Of a DNA stretch of 64,000 nucleotides, positions 8,607-16,933 are shown one piece after another. Under the pieces are notes generated by a model. That model was not told the origin of the DNA. It saw only the letters and a list, made by a program, of their open reading frames with translations, and ran no database searches. The translations under genes were made by a program, and so were the position numbers. The DNA is from Spirochaetota bacterium (lineage in GTDB: Bacteria; Spirochaetota; Spirochaetia; Treponematales; UBA12059): assembly GCA_029560805.1 (NCBI GenBank), contig JAKQKE010000114.1, positions 20,667 to 84,666 of the forward strand, given 5' to 3'. Within the stretch, counting starts at the first letter, position 1; each line of letters begins with the position of its first letter.

Positions 8607-8679
8607 GTCGTCTCCTTTCCGCCGCGGCGCCCCTCCGTCCGTGAAGGGCGCCGTCGTCAGTGTAGAACGGTTCTGGCCG

Positions 8680-10110
8680 TCAGGCCAGCCCTATCATGAC
8701 CGAGACCGCGATGAAGATGACCTGGGCGACCAAGAGGAGGCCGAAGAACGGGACGAAGAAGCGCCACCACTTCTGGATCGGGATCTTGGCGATGGAGCAG
8801 ACGACCGGCAATAGCGTCGTCGGCCACAGCAGGTTGGAGAAGCCGTCGCCATACTGGAACGCCAGCACCGCGGTCTGCCTCGAGATGCCCAGGAGGTCGG
8901 ACAGCGGGGCCATGATCGGCATGGTCGTGGCGGCCTGGCCCGAGCCGGACGGGATGAAGAAGTTGATCAGGGTCTGCACGACGAGCATGCCCTCGGCGGC
9001 TATCCATCGCGGCAGCGCGGCGAGCGGTTGCGACATGGCGTAGACGACCGTGTCGATGATCTGCGCCTCGCGCATGACGACGAGGATACCGCGCGACAAG
9101 CCGACGACCAGCGCGCCGAAGACGATGTCCTTGCAGCCCTCGAGGAAGGTGGCGGCGATCTTGCTGGGGCCCCAGCCGGCGATCAGGCCCGTGGCTATGC
9201 CCATGATGACGAACAGGCCGGCCAGCTCGTCGAAGTACCAGCCCTTGGCGATGACGCCCCAGATGAGTACGCCTATGGTGCCGACGACCCAGGCCAGGAT
9301 CAGCCGGTCGCGTCCGGTAGCCTTCTTATCCACCAGCTCATCGTGGTTCAGCGCCAGCTTGCCCATATCGACGCCGGCGAGGAGGCTCTTGCTCGGGTCC
9401 TTCTTGATCCTGAGCGCGTAGCGGACGGTCCAGATCACGGCCATCGTCACGAACACGAACCAACTGACGATGCGGAAGCCCATGCCCGAGAACAGCGGCA
9501 GTTCGGCCACTTTCTGCGCGACGCCGATGGTGAACGGGTTCATGAAGGCCGCCGCGAAGCCCATGCCCACGGCCAGGAACACCATGCACATGCCGACGAT
9601 GGCGTCGTAGCCCATCGCGATGGCCAGGCCCACGAACAGCGGGATGAAGCCGAAGGTCTCCTCGAACATACCGAAGACCGAGCCGCCGAGCGCGAAGATA
9701 TACATGAAGACGGGGATCAGCACGACTTCCTTGCCCCGTAGCGCCCTCAGGAGCCCTCCGATGAACGAGTGCAGCGCCCCGGTCTGCAACACGATATAGA
9801 ACGAGGCGTAGACGAAGAACACGAAGAACACGACGTCCGCCGCGTCGATCGAGCCCTTCTGCAGGGCTATGAAGGTCTTGAAGGGATGCTGGGGATTCTG
9901 CTCGACGCGATGGAACGTGCCGGGGACGACGACCGTACGCCCGGAATTTGGATCCGTGGCTCGATCGAATTCACCGGCCGGGATGATGTACGAACCGATG
10001 ACGGCGACGATGATCAAGGCGAACAAAAGCACGAAGGTATGCGGCACTTTGAACGGTTTTTGCTCATGCGCGAGCCTCCCGTAGCGGATGTGTATGGCGC
10101 CAAGCGCCAT
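8680..10110 (-). CDS. yfcC: YfcC-family membrane carrier (possible frame error at the start)
   Basis: 476 residues in the open frame. Integral membrane carrier of the YfcC/C4-dicarboxylate type, about 11-12 hydrophobic segments, with FKVPHTFVLLFALIIVAVIG as first helix and IIPAGEFDR just after. A helical pair GGSVFGMFEETFGFIPLF and FAAAFMNPFTIGVAQ matches the family. The in-frame ATG at 10110 has GAGGAA only 2 bases away. A much better site, GGGAGG with a 7-base gap to ATG at 10065-10067, is one base out of frame; an extra A in the A5 run at 10057-10061 would give MSKKPFKVPH, the usual family start. Substrate unknown; the neighbouring M20 hydrolase suggests an amino acid conjugate or dipeptide. 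Confidence 0.83.
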   Translation of the reverse strand: MALGAIHIRYGRLAHEQKPFKVPHTFVLLFALIIVAVIGSYIIPAGEFDRATDPNSGRTVVVPGTFHRVEQNPQHPFKTFIALQKGSIDAADVVFFVFFVYASFYIVLQTGALHSFIGGLLRALRGKEVVLIPVFMYIFALGGSVFGMFEETFGFIPLFVGLAIAMGYDAIVGMCMVFLAVGMGFAAAFMNPFTIGVAQKVAELPLFSGMGFRIVSWFVFVTMAVIWTVRYALRIKKDPSKSLLAGVDMGKLALNHDELVDKKATGRDRLILAWVVGTIGVLIWGVIAKGWYFDELAGLFVIMGIATGLIAGWGPSKIAATFLEGCKDIVFGALVVGLSRGILVVMREAQIIDTVVYAMSQPLAALPRWIAAEGMLVVQTLINFFIPSGSGQAATTMPIMAPLSDLLGISRQTAVLAFQYGDGFSNLLWPTTLLPVVCSIAKIPIQKWWRFFVPFFGLLLVAQVIFIAVSVMIGLA

Positions 10111-10223
10111 GTTTCCTCGCACAGTAACACCGGCTACAATCCGGGTCAATCATTTTCTGCATATCCATGCGCGCAAGGCCCCTTCTTTGCATATCTGAAG
10201 CATATTTGCAGCGCCACCCTTCG

Positions 10224-10253
10224 TTGCCTATGGGAGGCCTGCCGCGCTATACT
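10224..10253 (+). promoter_or_regulatory. Promoter of the PHP phosphatase gene, leaderless
   Basis: TTGCCT (10224-10229), 18 bases, TATACT (10248-10253), then six bases to the ATG at 10260. The expected transcription start falls on the start codon. Confidence 0.65.
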
Positions 10254-10259
10254 CCGCCC

Positions 10260-11144
10260 ATGCTGACCAATTTCCATACCCACTGCGAATTCTGCGACGG
10301 CAAGGCCACCGCCGCCGCTATGGCGGACGCCGCGCGCCGGGCGGGCTTCTCGATACTCGGATTCTCGTCCCACGCTCCGCTGCCGTTCGTAACGAGGTGG
10401 ACGATGAAGCAGGCCAGCCTCGGCGACTACGTCGACGCGATACGCGGGCTGGGGCGGACGCACGGCCCCGATATGAGGATCCTCGTCGGGCTGGAGGTCG
10501 ATTCTATCGAAGGGCTATGCGGCCCGGCCGACGGCCGCTTCGACGGCGCGGGCCTTGACTACCGCATCGGCTCGGTCCATTTCGTCCTGCCGGACGGAGC
10601 GCCGGCCCCGACCCCGGAGGCCCTCGACGAAACCGGCGAGCCGACCTTCGGCTTCACCGTGGACGAGTCGGAGGAAAAGTTCGACGACCACCTCTCGCGC
10701 TTCTACGACGGCGACGCCGAAGCCATGGTCGACGACTACTACGCGGCCGTGGCCGCCTGCGCGCGCGCTGGCGGCTTCGACATACTCGGGCATTTCGACC
10801 TGGTCCGCAAGAACAACCGCGGCCAGAGGCGCTTCAGCGAGGAGGGGCGCCGCTACAGGGACGCGGCGATGGCGGCGGTGGAGGCGGTCGCCGAGAGCGG
10901 GGCGATCGTGGAGATCAATACCGGCGGCATGGCGCGGGGCAAGACCGACTCGCCCTACCCCGCAGCCTGGATACTGAGAGAATTGAAGGCGCGCGGCGTA
11001 GGCGTATGCCTGAACGCCGATGCCCATGAGACCCGCCACCTGAGCGCGCATCGCGAAGACGGGCTTCGGGCGGCGGCGGCCGCGGGCTATGACAGACTGA
11101 CCGTCATAGGCCCAGACGGCCGCTTCCAGGTCGAGCTCGGTTAA
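10260..11144 (+). CDS. PHP-family phosphatase, histidinol-phosphatase-like
   Basis: 294 residues. PHP-domain metal phosphoesterase of the HisJ/HisK type. Metal-binding motifs in order: NFHTHCEFCDGKA at the N-terminus, FSSHAPLPF near 40, GLEVDS near 80, GSVHFVLP near 107, ILGHFDLVRK near 180 and LNADAHETRH near 255. Length suits histidinol-phosphate phosphatase, the penultimate histidine step, though related PHP enzymes act on other phosphates and no his genes are nearby. The start was chosen at 10260 because the motif begins at once and a -10 box lies 6 bases before; a longer frame to 10167 would cross the promoter. No Shine-Dalgarno. The stop overlaps the first unit of a 17-bp repeat. Confidence 0.83.
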   Translation: MLTNFHTHCEFCDGKATAAAMADAARRAGFSILGFSSHAPLPFVTRWTMKQASLGDYVDAIRGLGRTHGPDMRILVGLEVDSIEGLCGPADGRFDGAGLDYRIGSVHFVLPDGAPAPTPEALDETGEPTFGFTVDESEEKFDDHLSRFYDGDAEAMVDDYYAAVAACARAGGFDILGHFDLVRKNNRGQRRFSEEGRRYRDAAMAAVEAVAESGAIVEINTGGMARGKTDSPYPAAWILRELKARGVGVCLNADAHETRHLSAHREDGLRAAAAAGYDRLTVIGPDGRFQVELG

Positions 11145-11194
11145 ACCTAGCGCTTGTCGCAACCTAGCGCTTGTCGCAACCTAGCGGTTGCGGC
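11144..11194. repeat. 17-bp direct repeat, three units, spanning the dksA-like stop codon
   Basis: AACCTAGCGCTTGTCGC at 11144-11160 and 11161-11177 are identical; a diverged third unit AACCTAGCGGTTGCGGC fills 11178-11194. The third unit holds the stop codon (CTA on the plus strand, 11181-11183) and last codons of the dksA-like gene, and the other two look like duplicates of that gene end. The first unit begins on the last base of the PHP gene's TAA. Confidence 0.9.
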
Positions 11195-11537
11195 GTTCCT
11201 CGCTCTTCTGGCACTCGATGCAAAGCACGGCGTATGGCAGGGCCACGAGCCGTTCCTGGGGAATGCGCTTCGAACACTTCATGCACGAACCATAGCGGCC
11301 CTGCTGGATACGGACCAGGGCGGCCTCGATCGAGCGTAGCCGCTTCAGGTCCTGGGAGCCGAGCGCCTCTATCATCTTCCTGTCGACATCGTCGGAGGCT
11401 ACATCGGCGAAATCCTTAGGATCCATCTCCTCGACGATCGCCCGGAAATCGGCGTTCGTCGCGACAAGCTTATCGAGGATATCCTGTTTCATCTCGGTCA
11501 GCGATTCGCGCATCTTCTCGGTGAAATCCTTGTCCAT
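11181..11537 (-). CDS. dksA: DksA/TraR-family RNA polymerase-binding regulator
   Basis: 118 residues, shorter than E. coli DksA (151). DksA-type proteins enter the RNA polymerase secondary channel and tune initiation, often with ppGpp. The coiled coil has the tip motif DFADVA (residues 42-47), matching the DxxDxA rule for active DksA. The zinc finger is complete: CMKC at 85-88 and CIEC at 106-109. The start at 11537 (MDKDFTEK) has GAGGAGGG at a good distance; the frame opens 7 codons earlier without such a site. It is divergent from infA, and a TTGACA-17-AATAGT promoter is seen upstream. It could also be called TraR/DksA C4 zinc-finger protein. Confidence 0.88.
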   Translation of the reverse strand: MDKDFTEKMRESLTEMKQDILDKLVATNADFRAIVEEMDPKDFADVASDDVDRKMIEALGSQDLKRLRSIEAALVRIQQGRYGSCMKCSKRIPQERLVALPYAVLCIECQKSEERRNR

Positions 11538-11609
11538 CGGACCCTCCTCGATACTCAAGCGTCAGCGTGGGCGCCGTCGGCGCCGGATCGTCATAGAAAC
11601 GAGCGAGTT

Positions 11610-11638
11610 ACTATTCATGGATTGCGTGTCTCTGTCAA
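11610..11638 (-). promoter_or_regulatory. Promoter candidate for the dksA-like gene
   Basis: Minus strand TTGACA (11633-11638), 17 bases, AATAGT (11610-11615). The -35 box is perfect, the -10 box weak. A leader of about 65 bases precedes the start codon. Confidence 0.5.
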
Positions 11639-11655
11639 CCATCCGGACGGGCAGG

Positions 11656-11684
11656 TTGACACGCCAACGCGCGGCCCGTACTAT
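11656..11684 (+). promoter_or_regulatory. Promoter of infA
   Basis: TTGACA (11656-11661), 17 bases, TACTAT (11679-11684), about 60 bases before the infA start. Divergent from the dksA-like promoter 18 bases away. Confidence 0.7.
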
Positions 11685-11743
11685 TATAGCGCTTCGGACG
11701 CCGCGCTCAAGCGAGAGCGTCCCATTTCTCCGTAGGAGGCATC

Positions 11744-11965
11744 GTGGCCAAGGAAGAAGCTATCGAGGTAGAGGGTATCGTCAGGGAAGCCCTGCCGAAC
11801 ACCATGTTCAGGGTCGAATTAAAGAATGGCGGACACCTCATTCTAGCCCACCTTTCCGGCAAGATGCGCAAGCACTACATCCGTATCGTCCCCGGAGACA
11901 CGGTCCGGGTAGCCTTGTCGCCGTACGACCTATCCCGAGGGCGCATCATCTATCGCGAGCGCTAA
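11744..11965 (+). CDS. infA: Translation initiation factor IF-1
   Basis: 73 residues, full family length. IF-1 is an OB-fold protein that binds the ribosomal A site during initiation. The sequence [20 protein letters not shown], then [20 protein letters not shown] and [19 protein letters not shown], is unmistakable, ending RGRIIYRER. The start is GTG with AGGAGG five bases before. Here infA is a single-gene unit with its own promoter rather than part of a ribosomal operon. Its TAA stop overlaps the tail of the convergent smr gene by two bases. Confidence 0.97.
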   Translation: MAKEEAIEVEGIVREALPNTMFRVELKNGGHLILAHLSGKMRKHYIRIVPGDTVRVALSPYDLSRGRIIYRER

Positions 11966-12364
11966 TCCTCCCGTTCCTTCAATAGAACCCAGGTAGCTCC
12001 AGTCCCTCCATTGGCCGAGTCCGGGTGGCCGGATTTGCCGGCCGAGGGCCTGCGTTCCAGCCAACGGCGTACGACGCCCGCCAACACGGGCTCCGACGCC
12101 GAATGCAGGCCCTTGCCGTGGACTATCATCAGCTTGCGACAGCCTCCGCGCTCCGCCGCCGCGAAGAAGGACGCCCGCGTCCTCCGCCTCCGCGGCGGTC
12201 AGTCCGTGGAGGTCGAGCCTCGCGTCCACGGGCAAGGCGTCTAGCTCCTTCTTAGTCAGGCGGCGCTCCTTCGGCCCGTCCTTACCGTCACCGCGTCCGG
12301 CTTCGGCTAACGCGGCGGCCCCGGTCTTCGCGTCCCACAACTTGAGTATCTCGCCGAAGTCCAC
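11962..12364 (-). pseudogene. Smr-domain protein, reading frame broken by a one-base shift
   Basis: The Smr (MutS2 C-terminal-like) domain is split over two frames. From the GTG at 12364 the first frame reads MDFGEILKLWD and later ARLDLHGLTAAEAEDA. The other frame then continues SFFAAAERGGCRKLMIVHGK and ends WVLLKERED with a TAG at 11962. LDLHG and VHGKG are the two catalytic/nucleic-acid-binding signatures of Smr nucleases. Removing one G from the GGG run (CCC at 12174-12176 on the plus strand) restores a 133-residue protein. The gene is last in the bat operon, 21 bases after batD. Either a recent frameshift mutation or an assembly error. Confidence 0.8.
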
Positions 12365-12385
12365 CTCGCGCCCCTTCCCGCCGGC

Positions 12386-14221
12386 CTAATATACCACGGC
12401 GTCGTCGGCCGCCAGCCACCCGGCCGAACCGCCGGCCGGCTCGACGAACAGCCAGCCGCCGGCCGACTCGAGCACGCGCCCGCCGCGGCCCGCTGCCATA
12501 GCCGAGCCACCGGCCTCGGCCGACGGCACGGTCCTCGCTACGCCGCCGAGGCAGACGAAGCGGGGTCGAGCCTCTTCCGCCGCAGCCAGGGCGGCGAAGG
12601 CAGCCAGCGCGGCTCCCGCGACGGCCAGGCCGAGCGGCAATGAGAGCCGACGACGCGAGCCGTGACCAGAGGCGCGGCGGTCCGAGGCGCGACGCCGGAG
12701 TATCGCGGCGATGGCGGCCGCCGACAGGACGACAGCGCCCGCCGCCGGATACCCGAACGGCGGTAAAACATCCGCGCCGTCGTCGAGGTTACCGAACGAC
12801 TCGTCGAGCGCCGCCAGGGCCGCGGGAAGCCCCGGTAGGATACAGGCCGCTCTCCCCAACCGTTTCAGCTCGGCGTAGGCGGCGGCGCGATCGCGCTCGG
12901 AGCCCGTATCGGCCAGCAGGCTTAGCGCGGCTAGCGCCGCGCGCTCGCGCGGCGTTCCGCCGTCGGACGCCGCGGCGCGAGTTGCCTCATCGAGGGCCGC
13001 GCCCCAGTCGGGACTTCCTGCCGCCGAGACGGCGGCCGCAACCCCGACCCAGGCGTCGTCGCGACGGGCCAGCCGCGACGCGGCGGACCTCGCCAGCTCG
13101 GCGACCGCGGCCGGCGGCGACCACGGCGGCGAGACGCGCTCCGTCACGACCACCCTGACAGCCGACGCGGCGGCGTATCGTACGGCTTGGGCGACGGGGT
13201 CGAACCAGGCGTACGGCTCCGGCTCGATCACGTAGACGCCGGGCTCGGCTGCCGCGAAGGCGCCACGCGCGCCGGCCACGTAGTCGAGGCGCCCCTTCCC
13301 GCGTTCGACGTACCGTACCGCCTCCGCGACGCGACGCTCTCCGATCCCCTCCGCCCGTATCGTCAGCCTCGGCCAGCCGGCGAGGCCGGGCCAGCCCGAG
13401 CCTACGGCGCGTAGCTCCCAGGACAGCGTATCTCCCGAGCCTAGGCTCGTCGAGCTGAAGCTCGTCGAGCTGAAGCTCAGCTTGTCGGCCGAGCCGGCCT
13501 GCCCCGGGAACGAAAGCTCCAGCCGCCACGGCCCGCCGACGGCCATGACGCCCTCGGCCTCGGCCGGCAACGAACGCATCCTCACGGGACGCTCACCGAG
13601 CTCGAAGGGGCCGTAGCCGTCATCGAGCCTGAGCGAAGGCAACCGAGCGGCCCCGGCTGCCGGAGCGACCGCGTAGTAGGCGCCCGTCCGGCCGGGTATC
13701 GGATCGAGCAGCAGTCCCTCCACGGCCAGCGCCGGACAGGCTACCGGAGAGCCGTCGGGGCCCCTGGCCTCGATCACGAACACCTCTCGCTCGTAGACGG
13801 AAGCGGGGGCTGACCACGAACCGATTCGGGCGACCGGCCCCCGATCGAGGCTCTCGGTCTCGATCGACCAAGACCCGAGGCTCAGGGTACGGGTCCCCGA
13901 TACCGCGATCAGGCCCAGCACGTCGATCCGGCCTGCGCCTTCGACCACGAAGCGATACGTAATAGTCGCGGCCGGCCCGCCGCCGGACGTCTGCGCCGGC
14001 CGTACGTCCGCCCCGGAGAACCTGGCCGGCCCCAGAATATCCGGTTCGATCGCCTCGAGCGCCTCGGCGCGCTCGCCCGGCAGAAACGCCTCGATGACGA
14101 AGGACGAGCCGACGGCCGGCCGATCCGGCGATATGGCCACACGACGCTCGTCCTGGGCCCACCCGGCCGCGCCGGCGAGCAGGCACAGCAAAGCCGCCGC
14201 GGCCCGCATCGAAGCGCGCAT
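12386..14221 (-). CDS. batD: BatD-like membrane protein of the Bat complex
   Basis: 611 residues. A signal peptide (MRASMRAAAALLCLLAGAAG, ending GWAQ) leads into long beta-rich periplasmic domains opening VAISPDRPAVGSSFVIEA, which is the BatD (oxygen tolerance) pattern. A helical repeat-like region follows at about 370-470 and a membrane helix near 490 (AAGAVVLSAAAIAAILRRR), with another hydrophobic segment near 525. The C-terminal GRVLESAGGWLFVEPAGGSAGW resembles an SH3-like module. The ATG overlaps the batC stop by one base (TGATG). BatD acts with BatA/B at the cell envelope; the exact role of Bat proteins is still debated. Confidence 0.82.
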   Translation of the reverse strand: MRASMRAAAALLCLLAGAAGWAQDERRVAISPDRPAVGSSFVIEAFLPGERAEALEAIEPDILGPARFSGADVRPAQTSGGGPAATITYRFVVEGAGRIDVLGLIAVSGTRTLSLGSWSIETESLDRGPVARIGSWSAPASVYEREVFVIEARGPDGSPVACPALAVEGLLLDPIPGRTGAYYAVAPAAGAARLPSLRLDDGYGPFELGERPVRMRSLPAEAEGVMAVGGPWRLELSFPGQAGSADKLSFSSTSFSSTSLGSGDTLSWELRAVGSGWPGLAGWPRLTIRAEGIGERRVAEAVRYVERGKGRLDYVAGARGAFAAAEPGVYVIEPEPYAWFDPVAQAVRYAAASAVRVVVTERVSPPWSPPAAVAELARSAASRLARRDDAWVGVAAAVSAAGSPDWGAALDEATRAAASDGGTPRERAALAALSLLADTGSERDRAAAYAELKRLGRAACILPGLPAALAALDESFGNLDDGADVLPPFGYPAAGAVVLSAAAIAAILRRRASDRRASGHGSRRRLSLPLGLAVAGAALAAFAALAAAEEARPRFVCLGGVARTVPSAEAGGSAMAAGRGGRVLESAGGWLFVEPAGGSAGWLAADDAVVY

Positions 14222-14880
14222 CAATGGTCCTCCCCGCCGGCGGACTCGGAGGAGCCCGGGGCGAACAGAGTACGCTCGTCGATCCTGGACAGGGACAGAG
14301 GCCGCGATTCGCCCGGTACCTGCGCCGCCTCGTAGGCGCCGCGCTCGGATGCGCTCGACTCGCGCTTGTCGGCCAGGGCCGCGAGGGCCAGTTCGTAGGC
14401 CCGCGATAGTTCGAGCCGCGCGACCGGCCCGAGGCCGAAGGCGCCGACAGAGGCTCCGACGGAGGACGCCTCGGCCAGCGCCTTCCTGAAAGCCGCCGCC
14501 GCCTCGTCATAGGCGCCAGCGGCGTAGGCGTCGACGCCCTCGTTGAACCAGGCGCTGGCCTGTAGCCCGGAGTAACCGTCGGCCTCGCCGAGCGCAACCG
14601 CCCGCGCCCGCATCGACGAGGCCGCCTCGCCCTCGCCGAGGGCCGAGAATACGTTGGCCAGGTCGTACGAGGCCGTCGGATCGCTGCCTGCCCCGGCCTC
14701 CAGGTACAGGGCCGCGGCCTCATGGTAGAAGCCCTCGGCGAATAGCCTATTGCCCCGCGCCACCTTGATCGACGCTGCCAGAGACGGCCGCGTCGCGGGG
14801 GCCGGGCCTCGACCGCAGGACGACGACGAGGCTACCACGGCGACGACGGCCGCTAGCGCGACACTGACGCCGCGCCTCAT
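14221..14880 (-). CDS. batC: BatC-like TPR lipoprotein
   Basis: 219 residues. The N-terminus has a hydrophobic signal ending VVASSSSCGRG, a likely lipoprotein cysteine by the loose spirochaete rule. TPR-like helical repeats follow: IKVARGNRLFAEGFYHEAAA, SYDLANVFSALGEGEAASSM and AWFNEGVDAYAAGAYDEAAA, the last being a clear TPR with the G-x-Y-D-E-A pattern. BatC proteins carry TPRs and sit beside the von Willebrand factor proteins BatA and BatB. The ATG overlaps batB's stop in an ATGA junction, so the start is well fixed. The C-terminal 60 residues are polar and probably unstructured. Confidence 0.82.
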   Translation of the reverse strand: MRRGVSVALAAVVAVVASSSSCGRGPAPATRPSLAASIKVARGNRLFAEGFYHEAAALYLEAGAGSDPTASYDLANVFSALGEGEAASSMRARAVALGEADGYSGLQASAWFNEGVDAYAAGAYDEAAAAFRKALAEASSVGASVGAFGLGPVARLELSRAYELALAALADKRESSASERGAYEAAQVPGESRPLSLSRIDERTLFAPGSSESAGGEDH

Positions 14881-15890
14881 GGACGACCGTCCTTTCGGCG
14901 GAGCGGCGGTCGTCGCGGCTCGAGCGCCGGCCAGGACGCCAGGGCGGCCAGGGCCAGAGCCGCGAGCGCGGCTAGGGCCAGGGCCGACGACGCGTCGACC
15001 TCGACGCGCACGGTCCTCCTCGACCCGCTCGACGAGGAGGTGGACGCGCAGATGGCGGCCGCGCGGCCGAGCGAAGCCGGATCCGACGCCCGCAGGTATT
15101 CGCCGCGTCCCGCGACGGCCCAGTCGCGCATCGCGGCCTCGTCTATGGCTTTTTTGACGGGCGTTCCGCCGTCGCCGACCACGGGCTTGCCATCCGGGTC
15201 GACGACGATGGCCGGCTCGTCGCCGCCGAAGCCGACGACGAGGAGGGCCGCCCCGGAAGCCGCGGCTTCGGCGGCCGCGGCCTTGGCGCGTCCGCCGGTA
15301 TCGTTCCCGTCGCTGAGGACGATCACGAGCCTGGCAGCGCCGGGAGGGAAGGCGGGCCTGAGCGCCTCGTCTATCGCGGCGCCGACGTCCGAACCGGCCG
15401 CGCTCGTCACCGCGGGGCCGGCCCAAAGGAGGGCGTCGGCGAAGGCCTTGCGATCGCGGGTGGACGGGCAGAGGGTGACCGGACGGCCCCTGAACGCTAT
15501 CACCGACAGGCCGGCGCCGTCGGCGGCGGCCGCCAGTCTCGAGACGAAATCGCTGGCCCGCTCAAGCCGGCTCACTCCCTCGTCGGCGCTCAGCATCGAG
15601 TTGGACGCGTCGAGGACGAAGGCCAGCTCGGCCCCGGTCACCGTCTGGGTGGCGTAGCGCGGCACGCGTACCGCCCCGGAGGCGGCCAAGGCGCATAGCA
15701 CCCAGAAGACCGCCCCGAAAGCCGCGCCGACGGCCCGTCGCGCCACGTAGCGACGCCAGCGGGCGCGACCGTTCGCCTCCATGGTACCGCCTAGGGCCTC
15801 CGGGACCGTGGCGAGCCGCCTCAGGTACGCGGCCTGCAGGGCCGCGTACGGAACCAGCGCGGCGACTGCCCAGGGCGCGAGGCCGCTCAC
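14877..15890 (-). CDS. batB: BatB-like von Willebrand factor A domain protein
   Basis: 337 residues. Inner-membrane protein with a periplasm- or cytoplasm-facing VWA domain. The metal-ion-dependent adhesion site is intact: DASNS at 94-98 after FVL, a conserved Thr/Ser region near GSDVGAAIDEA, and LSDGND later. Membrane segments lie at about 3-20, 50-75 (AFGAVFWVLCALAASGA) and near 305-325 (Ala/Leu-rich). GTG start overlapping the batA stop by four bases (GTGA). BatA and BatB are paralogues that probably act as a pair in MoxR-dependent assembly or chaperoning at the envelope. Confidence 0.88.
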   Translation of the reverse strand: MSGLAPWAVAALVPYAALQAAYLRRLATVPEALGGTMEANGRARWRRYVARRAVGAAFGAVFWVLCALAASGAVRVPRYATQTVTGAELAFVLDASNSMLSADEGVSRLERASDFVSRLAAAADGAGLSVIAFRGRPVTLCPSTRDRKAFADALLWAGPAVTSAAGSDVGAAIDEALRPAFPPGAARLVIVLSDGNDTGGRAKAAAAEAAASGAALLVVGFGGDEPAIVVDPDGKPVVGDGGTPVKKAIDEAAMRDWAVAGRGEYLRASDPASLGRAAAICASTSSSSGSRRTVRVEVDASSALALAALAALALAALASWPALEPRRPPLRRKDGRP

Positions 15891-16933
15891 GCGAGCCCCC
15901 CGAGCGCCAGGGCGCGTAGCGCCCAGCCGACGGCGGCCAAGGCCATCGCGGCCAGTACCAGGGCGCGGCCCAGCGGCCGGCGCGACGAGTCGGCCGGTCC
16001 CGGCGCGGAGACCCGGCCGCCGTCCTCGGAGCGCTCGCTCGGCGCGAGCCCGGACACGGAATCGCCGAGCGTCGCCGCCAAGGCCTCGAGGCTTTTCGCG
16101 TCTCCAGCCGAGCGGTACTCGCCGCCGCCGGCGGCGGCGACGGCCGCCAGCGCCGCGTCGTCGAAGCCGGAGCGATAGGCGCCGCTCATGCGTTGGCCGC
16201 TGTCCGGATCGACGTAGTCGATCGGCACGTCGCCGCGGGAGCCTAGGCCGACCACGAGCAGCGCGGCCCCGGAGGCGGCGACGGCCCGCGCCGCGTCGGC
16301 CGGATGCACGAGGCCGACGTTGTCCTCCCCGTCGCTCAGGAGCACCACGAGGGCGCGCGCGGCACCCGAGGCTTTTACCTGGCGGTACGCGCTCGCCAGC
16401 CCCTGGCCGATGGCGGTGCCGTCGCCGAGGATGCCTGGCCGTATCAGGGCGAGCCGCTCGGCCACGACCGCGTAGTCGACGGTCGGCGGGCAGGCGAGCG
16501 CGGCCTCGGCCCCGAACGCCACCAGGCCGACCGCGGCCCCCGACGCGCCCTCAGGCGAACCGAGCCAGGACAGCACGAAAGCCTTGGCGGCCTCCAGCCT
16601 GGTCGGCTCGAGGTCTCGGGCGGCCATGCTCGGCGAAGCGTCGAGCACGAACACCACGTCGGCTCCGGCGTTGGCGCGGCCGGCCGATTCCGCGACGGAG
16701 GCCGGGCCGGCGGCGGCTACCGACAGCGCCATCCAGGCCAGGGCGAACAGCAGCGCCGAGGCCGCGCGCGCGGCCCGCCAAGGCGCAGGCGCTTCGGCGC
16801 TGATGGCGCCGCCCCAGACGTCGAGCGGCAAGACTACGAGACGGCTCCGGTTCCGCCCTCGGGCCCCCGCCACGGCGGCGGCCACCGGGGCCAGGCACAG
16901 CGCAAGCGCGAGCGGATGGTCGAAGGCTATCAC
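15887..16933 (-). CDS. batA: BatA-like von Willebrand factor A domain protein
   Basis: 348 residues. The N-terminal membrane segment is followed by a second at about 55-75 (ASALLFALAWMALSVAAAG), then a VWA domain with DASPS at 98-102, GDGTAIGQGLASAYRQ and LSDGEDN, so all metal-site loops are present. A C-terminal helix LGRALVLAAMALAAVGWALR returns to the membrane. This is the usual BatA layout. The start is GTG, overlapping the upstream stop by four bases. Tight overlaps along the operon imply translational coupling and fixed subunit ratios. Confidence 0.88.
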   Translation of the reverse strand: MIAFDHPLALALCLAPVAAAVAGARGRNRSRLVVLPLDVWGGAISAEAPAPWRAARAASALLFALAWMALSVAAAGPASVAESAGRANAGADVVFVLDASPSMAARDLEPTRLEAAKAFVLSWLGSPEGASGAAVGLVAFGAEAALACPPTVDYAVVAERLALIRPGILGDGTAIGQGLASAYRQVKASGAARALVVLLSDGEDNVGLVHPADAARAVAASGAALLVVGLGSRGDVPIDYVDPDSGQRMSGAYRSGFDDAALAAVAAAGGGEYRSAGDAKSLEALAATLGDSVSGLAPSERSEDGGRVSAPGPADSSRRPLGRALVLAAMALAAVGWALRALALGGLA

